Shown piece after piece: positions 6,124-8,877 of a DNA stretch of 8,877 nucleotides. A model generated the notes under the pieces. The model saw only the letters and a program-made list of their open reading frames with translations, did not search any database and was not told where the DNA came from. The position numbers and the translations under genes were made by a program. Within the stretch, counting starts at the first letter, position 1. Each line of letters opens with the position of its first letter. Source of the stretch: an uncultured Candidatus Nemicrothrix sp. (GTDB taxonomy: Bacteria > Actinomycetota > Acidimicrobiia > Acidimicrobiales > Acidimicrobilacustridaceae); the NCBI GenBank assembly GCA_903827085.1, contig CAIKHC010000194.1, positions 1 to 8,877 on the forward strand. Reading direction: 5' to 3'.

Positions 6124-7134
6124 ATGAGTCAAACCTTTGTGCGGCGGGTGGTCACTGGGATCGACGCCGATGGACGCCACGTCATTACTGACGATGGCGC
6201 TGCACCCAACACGATCGTGGCCGACACCGTTGCGGTCAGCGAAGTGCTGTGGCTCGACGGGCCGCAACCTTCAATTGCCGATGATCCCGACAAGGCCAAT
6301 TCTGGATTCGCACTTGAGCCACCGCCAGGGGGCGCCAGCGCTCGCATTATCCAGATGCCCGGAATTCCCGCTGGTGCCGATCCCGACACGACATGGCTGC
6401 GCGTTGCTGGTGACTCCGAAAGCACACCCGGCATGCATGCGACCGACACGCTTGATCTCATGGTTGTGCTCGAAGGCTCTGTCGTTATGGGACTTGAGGA
6501 TGGAGAGCGCGTCATTGGCCCCGGCGAGTTTGTGATTCAGCGCGGAACACTCCATCGTTGGCGACCAGCCGATGAACACGGTTGGACGTATTTCGTCGCG
6601 ATGCTTCGCCCCGATGTTCAGGTGAGCGCCGAACCTGTCAACGTGAAGCCAGCGACAGCAGGCGATACACCAATTCGACGCGTCGTCACAGGTTCGCCAG
6701 TAGTTGATGGTGGTTCCGCCGATCGTCGCGTTGTTACCGGTCCCCCTGTTGTCGATGGTGGTGCTGCCGATGCAATGTCCTCGCCGACAACAACAATCAC
6801 CGACCTTTGGCATACCGGTGGCCCACTGCAATCGGTTGAACAAGGTGGCGACCCTGACGGACCGTGGTCGCTTGTTCCTCCAACTGGTGGCTTGTGGTTC
6901 CGCCTCGTTGAACTGACGCCCGCGCCGCCCTCCGAGGAAGGTTGGCATGCCACACCGACGGTCGATGTCGATGTCGTGTTACGTGGACGCGTAATGCTCG
7001 AACTGCCCGATGGGGTCCAGACCGAACTTGGACCCGGCGATGTTGTCATCCAGCGCGGAACGAATCATCGCTGGACCGCAATCGGCGATGAACAATTTGC
7101 AATGGCAACGGTAATGATCGACGCCACTCACTAA
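6124..7134 (+). CDS. Bicupin: two cupin domains joined by a repeated linker
   Basis: A 336-residue soluble protein starting MSQTFVRRVVTGIDADG. An in-frame ATG at 6097 would add nine residues and one at 6055 would add 23; neither has a ribosome site, and the family-like RRVVTG leader begins right after the 6124 start. Cupin 1 covers about 65-160, with motif 1 GMHATDTLD (103-111, His105, Asp111) and motif 2 GPGEFVIQRGTLHRW (132-146, His144). Cupin 2 covers about 245-332, with GWHATPTVD (273-281, His275, Asp281) and GPGDVVIQRGTNHRW (303-317, His315). The usual HxH...E metal set is reduced to one His plus Asp in motif 1 and one His in motif 2. It may bind metal weakly or differently, or serve as a small-ligand-binding domain. 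Between the domains lies a 16-residue unit repeated twice in tandem. Catalytic or sensory function cannot be decided. It is divergent from the lipoprotein operon and convergent with the sulfatase gene. Confidence 0.85.
   Translation: MSQTFVRRVVTGIDADGRHVITDDGAAPNTIVADTVAVSEVLWLDGPQPSIADDPDKANSGFALEPPPGGASARIIQMPGIPAGADPDTTWLRVAGDSESTPGMHATDTLDLMVVLEGSVVMGLEDGERVIGPGEFVIQRGTLHRWRPADEHGWTYFVAMLRPDVQVSAEPVNVKPATAGDTPIRRVVTGSPVVDGGSADRRVVTGPPVVDGGAADAMSSPTTTITDLWHTGGPLQSVEQGGDPDGPWSLVPPTGGLWFRLVELTPAPPSEEGWHATPTVDVDVVLRGRVMLELPDGVQTELGPGDVVIQRGTNHRWTAIGDEQFAMATVMIDATH
6676..6771 (+). repeat. Two 48-base in-frame tandem repeats in the cupin linker
   Basis: Units 6676-6723 and 6724-6771 encode RRVVTGSPVVDGGSAD and RRVVTGPPVVDGGAAD: 14 of 16 residues are identical. 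At the DNA level 37 of 48 bases match. Nine codons differ, seven of them synonymously. The RRVVTG start is the same as residues 7-12 of the protein, the leader of the first cupin domain. The unit therefore looks like a duplicated and shortened leader of the second domain. Confidence 0.9.
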
Positions 7135-7143
7135 CTCTTTTTG

Positions 7144-7171
7144 GATCGCTGCGCACGAACGCCCAGCGATC
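7144..7171. terminator. Hairpin between convergent cupin and sulfatase genes (candidate bidirectional terminator)
   Basis: GATCGCTG (7144-7151) pairs perfectly with CAGCGATC (7164-7171) around a 12-base loop. It begins ten bases after the cupin stop codon and its right arm overlaps the sulfatase stop codon (7170-7172). There is no U-run on the 3' side for either direction; the T5 run (7138-7142) lies 5' of the stem for the cupin transcript. It would therefore be a non-canonical terminator at best, though its placement between convergent gene ends is what such an element would need. Confidence 0.45.
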
Positions 7172-8877
7172 AGGGCAGCACGATCGAGAACTTCGGATCG
7201 GGTGGATCAAGAAGTACCCGAATGGAATCGAGCGCGCTGAGATCGCCTTCAGCAGTTGCAACGCCCTGTTCAAGCAACGCCTCGACTGTCACCAAACCGA
7301 TGACAAGAAGCAGCAGTTGTGAACGCGGAACAGCCACCGACAAAACGGCATCATCGGCATGCCGATTGACCGCATTCGACAGGACACCATTTTCGAGGCG
7401 AAGCAGATGGCGTTCGCCGGTCTCGGCAATTGTCCAGTTAATGGCGAAACGCTGTCCTGCAGCCTTCATCCCATCAATTCGAATTGCGATCGCATCAAAC
7501 ACCTGGGTGACGGAGATATGGGCCATGAGTGCGAGCGCGTTCTTGCCCTCCGGCACTGAAGACTCGATGCCTCGCAGCTCTTGCGCACCGGTGAGAAAGA
7601 AATTTCTCCACGTCGCGTTCTCTTGCGAATAGCCCATCTGTGTGTAGGTACGAGCGAGTAGTTCGCGCGCAGCCATGTTGGATGGATCAGCGAACACGAC
7701 GTGGTTCACGACTTCGGCAACCCAGCGATAGTCACCACTGTCGAAGCTCTGCTGTGCTTTTTCCAAAACGACATCGGCGCCACCCATGAACTCGACATAG
7801 CGAACCGCTGCTTCCTCTGGCGGATGGGGCCAAAGATGCGCCGGGTTTCCGTCGAACCAACCCATGTAGCGCTGGTAGACGGCTTTCACGTTGTGACTGA
7901 CTGATCCGTAATAGCCACGGCAATGCCACGACGAAGCGAGCGTTGGTGGAAGTTCAATCATTTCGGCGATCTCAGTACCGGTGAATCCGCGATTGAGATA
8001 GCGAAGCGTCTGATCATTCAGGTACGCATAGAGATCACGCTGTTTGGAGAGGTAGTCGACGATGTTGTCGGTTCCCCATGTTGGCCAATGATGCGAGGCA
8101 AACGAAACATCACTGCCGGCAGCGAACATCGCGATGCTTTCGTCGAGAAAACCTGCCCACGCATGTGCGTCGCGTACGAGTGCACCACGCAACGTCACGA
8201 CGTTGTGCAAGTTGTGCGTTGCATTCTCGGCCATGCAGAGGGCTCGAAAATCGGGGAAGTAAAAGTTCATCTCGGCCGGAGCTTCGGTGCCCGGAGTCAT
8301 TTGGAACACGATGCGCACACCATCGAGCACAAGTTCTTGTCCGGTGTGAGTGATATCGATCGTTGGTGGCAGCAATGACAACGTGCCGTTGGAAGGGGCC
8401 GGACCGAGACCACAGGTCATCTGTCCCTCAGGGCCGCGCGGCAAAAGCGTTCCGTACATATAGGTAGCGCGACGGCTCATGGCCGTTCCGGCCTGAAGAT
8501 TTTCGCTGACTGCGTGTTCGAGAAAATGTTCCGGTGCAACAATCGGAATGTCGCCAGGGTCGCCGTTGGGAACTACTCCCCCGGCGCCACCGAAATGGTC
8601 GATGTGGCTGTGTGTATAGATGAGTGCCGTTACCGGACGATCACCACGAACCGATCGATAGAGAGCAAGCGCAGCAGCCGCTGTTTCACAGGAGACAAGT
8701 GGGTCAATGACGATGACGCCCTCATCGCCTTCAATCATCGTCATGCTTGAAATATCAAGGCCGCGAACTTGATAGATCCCCGGGACAACCTCAAAGAGAC
8801 CGTGGATGAGATTGAGTTGAGCCTGTCGCCACAAACTTGGATTCACTGTTGCCGGAGCATCACCTGAGGTATCTCCG
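7170..8877 (-). CDS. SdsA1-like alkylsulfatase, metallo-beta-lactamase fold (5' end outside window)
   Basis: A large class III (zinc-dependent) alkylsulfatase-like enzyme, 568 residues visible. Numbered from the first visible residue, the binuclear zinc site is THSHIDHFGG (88-97: His89, His91, Asp93, His94), Glu198 in PGTEAPAEMNF, Glu217 in AENATHNLHN and His262 in SHHWPTWG. The spacing of 19 and 45 between the last three equals that of Glu280, Glu299 and His344 in Pseudomonas SdsA1 as I remember it. The dimerisation domain follows (about 285-430), then a C-terminal SCP2-like lipid-binding domain (about 440-568) ending in DPPDPKFSIVLP. Relatives hydrolyse primary alkyl sulfates such as dodecyl sulfate to alcohol plus sulfate; some act on other sulfate esters. 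A GTG at 8844-8846 could be taken as the start, but the frame stays open upstream and reads GDTSGDAPAT-V-NPSLWRQAQLN, continuous with the family's usual sequence. Roughly 80 residues and any signal peptide are therefore missing, and export cannot be judged. Confidence 0.93.
   Translation of the reverse strand, partial: GDTSGDAPATVNPSLWRQAQLNLIHGLFEVVPGIYQVRGLDISSMTMIEGDEGVIVIDPLVSCETAAAALALYRSVRGDRPVTALIYTHSHIDHFGGAGGVVPNGDPGDIPIVAPEHFLEHAVSENLQAGTAMSRRATYMYGTLLPRGPEGQMTCGLGPAPSNGTLSLLPPTIDITHTGQELVLDGVRIVFQMTPGTEAPAEMNFYFPDFRALCMAENATHNLHNVVTLRGALVRDAHAWAGFLDESIAMFAAGSDVSFASHHWPTWGTDNIVDYLSKQRDLYAYLNDQTLRYLNRGFTGTEIAEMIELPPTLASSWHCRGYYGSVSHNVKAVYQRYMGWFDGNPAHLWPHPPEEAAVRYVEFMGGADVVLEKAQQSFDSGDYRWVAEVVNHVVFADPSNMAARELLARTYTQMGYSQENATWRNFFLTGAQELRGIESSVPEGKNALALMAHISVTQVFDAIAIRIDGMKAAGQRFAINWTIAETGERHLLRLENGVLSNAVNRHADDAVLSVAVPRSQLLLLVIGLVTVEALLEQGVATAEGDLSALDSIRVLLDPPDPKFSIVLP

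Noticed and set aside
6676..6771. The 48-base repeat as part of a CRISPR or other DNA repeat array.
   Set aside because: There are only two adjoining units with no spacers, the phase is exactly in codon frame, and differences are mainly silent. It is a protein-level repeat.
6271..6948. A 225-codon minus-strand open frame opposite the cupin gene.
   Set aside because: The plus strand encodes a clear bicupin. The antisense frame only mirrors its repeat and has no recognisable features.

Overview
The window looks like chromosomal DNA of a moderately GC-rich actinobacterium. Acidimicrobiia (the Ilumatobacter-type lineages) is my best guess. This rests on the actinobacterial form of the DEAD-box helicase, a small MAFGQQSGPPAS-type protein that I associate with actinobacteria, and exported lipoproteins with a serine-rich, low-complexity segment after the lipobox. 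The placement is inference from remembered family resemblance. I see no mobile element, CRISPR array, tRNA or rRNA. Coding density is very high, and no gene-free stretch exceeds about 205 bases.

Layout. (1) Bases 1-1448, minus strand: a DEAD-box RNA helicase of the RhlE type with every superfamily-2 motif visible. Its C-terminal tail leaves the window at base 1. (2) A 205-base divergent spacer, then a 122-residue cytoplasmic protein of unknown function at 1654-2022 on the plus strand. (3) Bases 2036-6038, minus strand: a compact three-gene operon. Transcription runs from a 519-residue lipoprotein alpha/beta-hydrolase (4479-6038), to its 509-residue tandem paralogue (2914-4443), to an SMP-30/gluconolactonase-type lactonase (2036-2917) whose GTG start overlaps the preceding stop by four bases. 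(4) Bases 6124-7134, plus strand: a two-domain (bicupin) protein transcribed divergently from the operon across an 85-base spacer. A near-perfect 16-residue tandem repeat joins its two domains. (5) Bases 7170-8877, minus strand: an SdsA1-like metallo-beta-lactamase-fold alkylsulfatase that converges on the cupin gene and is cut off at its 5' end by the window edge.

How the parts may work together. Two membrane-anchored esterase-like hydrolases are co-transcribed with a cytoplasmic lactonase. They sit beside a divergent cupin and next to a sulfatase that releases alcohols from alkyl sulfate esters. The simplest reading is a small catabolic neighbourhood: cleavage of ester or sulfate-ester substrates at the cell surface, then lactone ring opening inside. 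No substrate can be named from sequence. Only the three-gene operon is firmly supported as a unit; including the cupin and the sulfatase is conjecture. I did not find a convincing wholly new system. The most distinctive items are the paralogous lipoprotein pair with an exactly conserved two-cysteine pattern, and the repeat-linked bicupin.

Two gene ends need care. The helicase has no stop in the window. The sulfatase frame stays open to the last base, so its first available GTG codon (8844-8846) is very probably internal.
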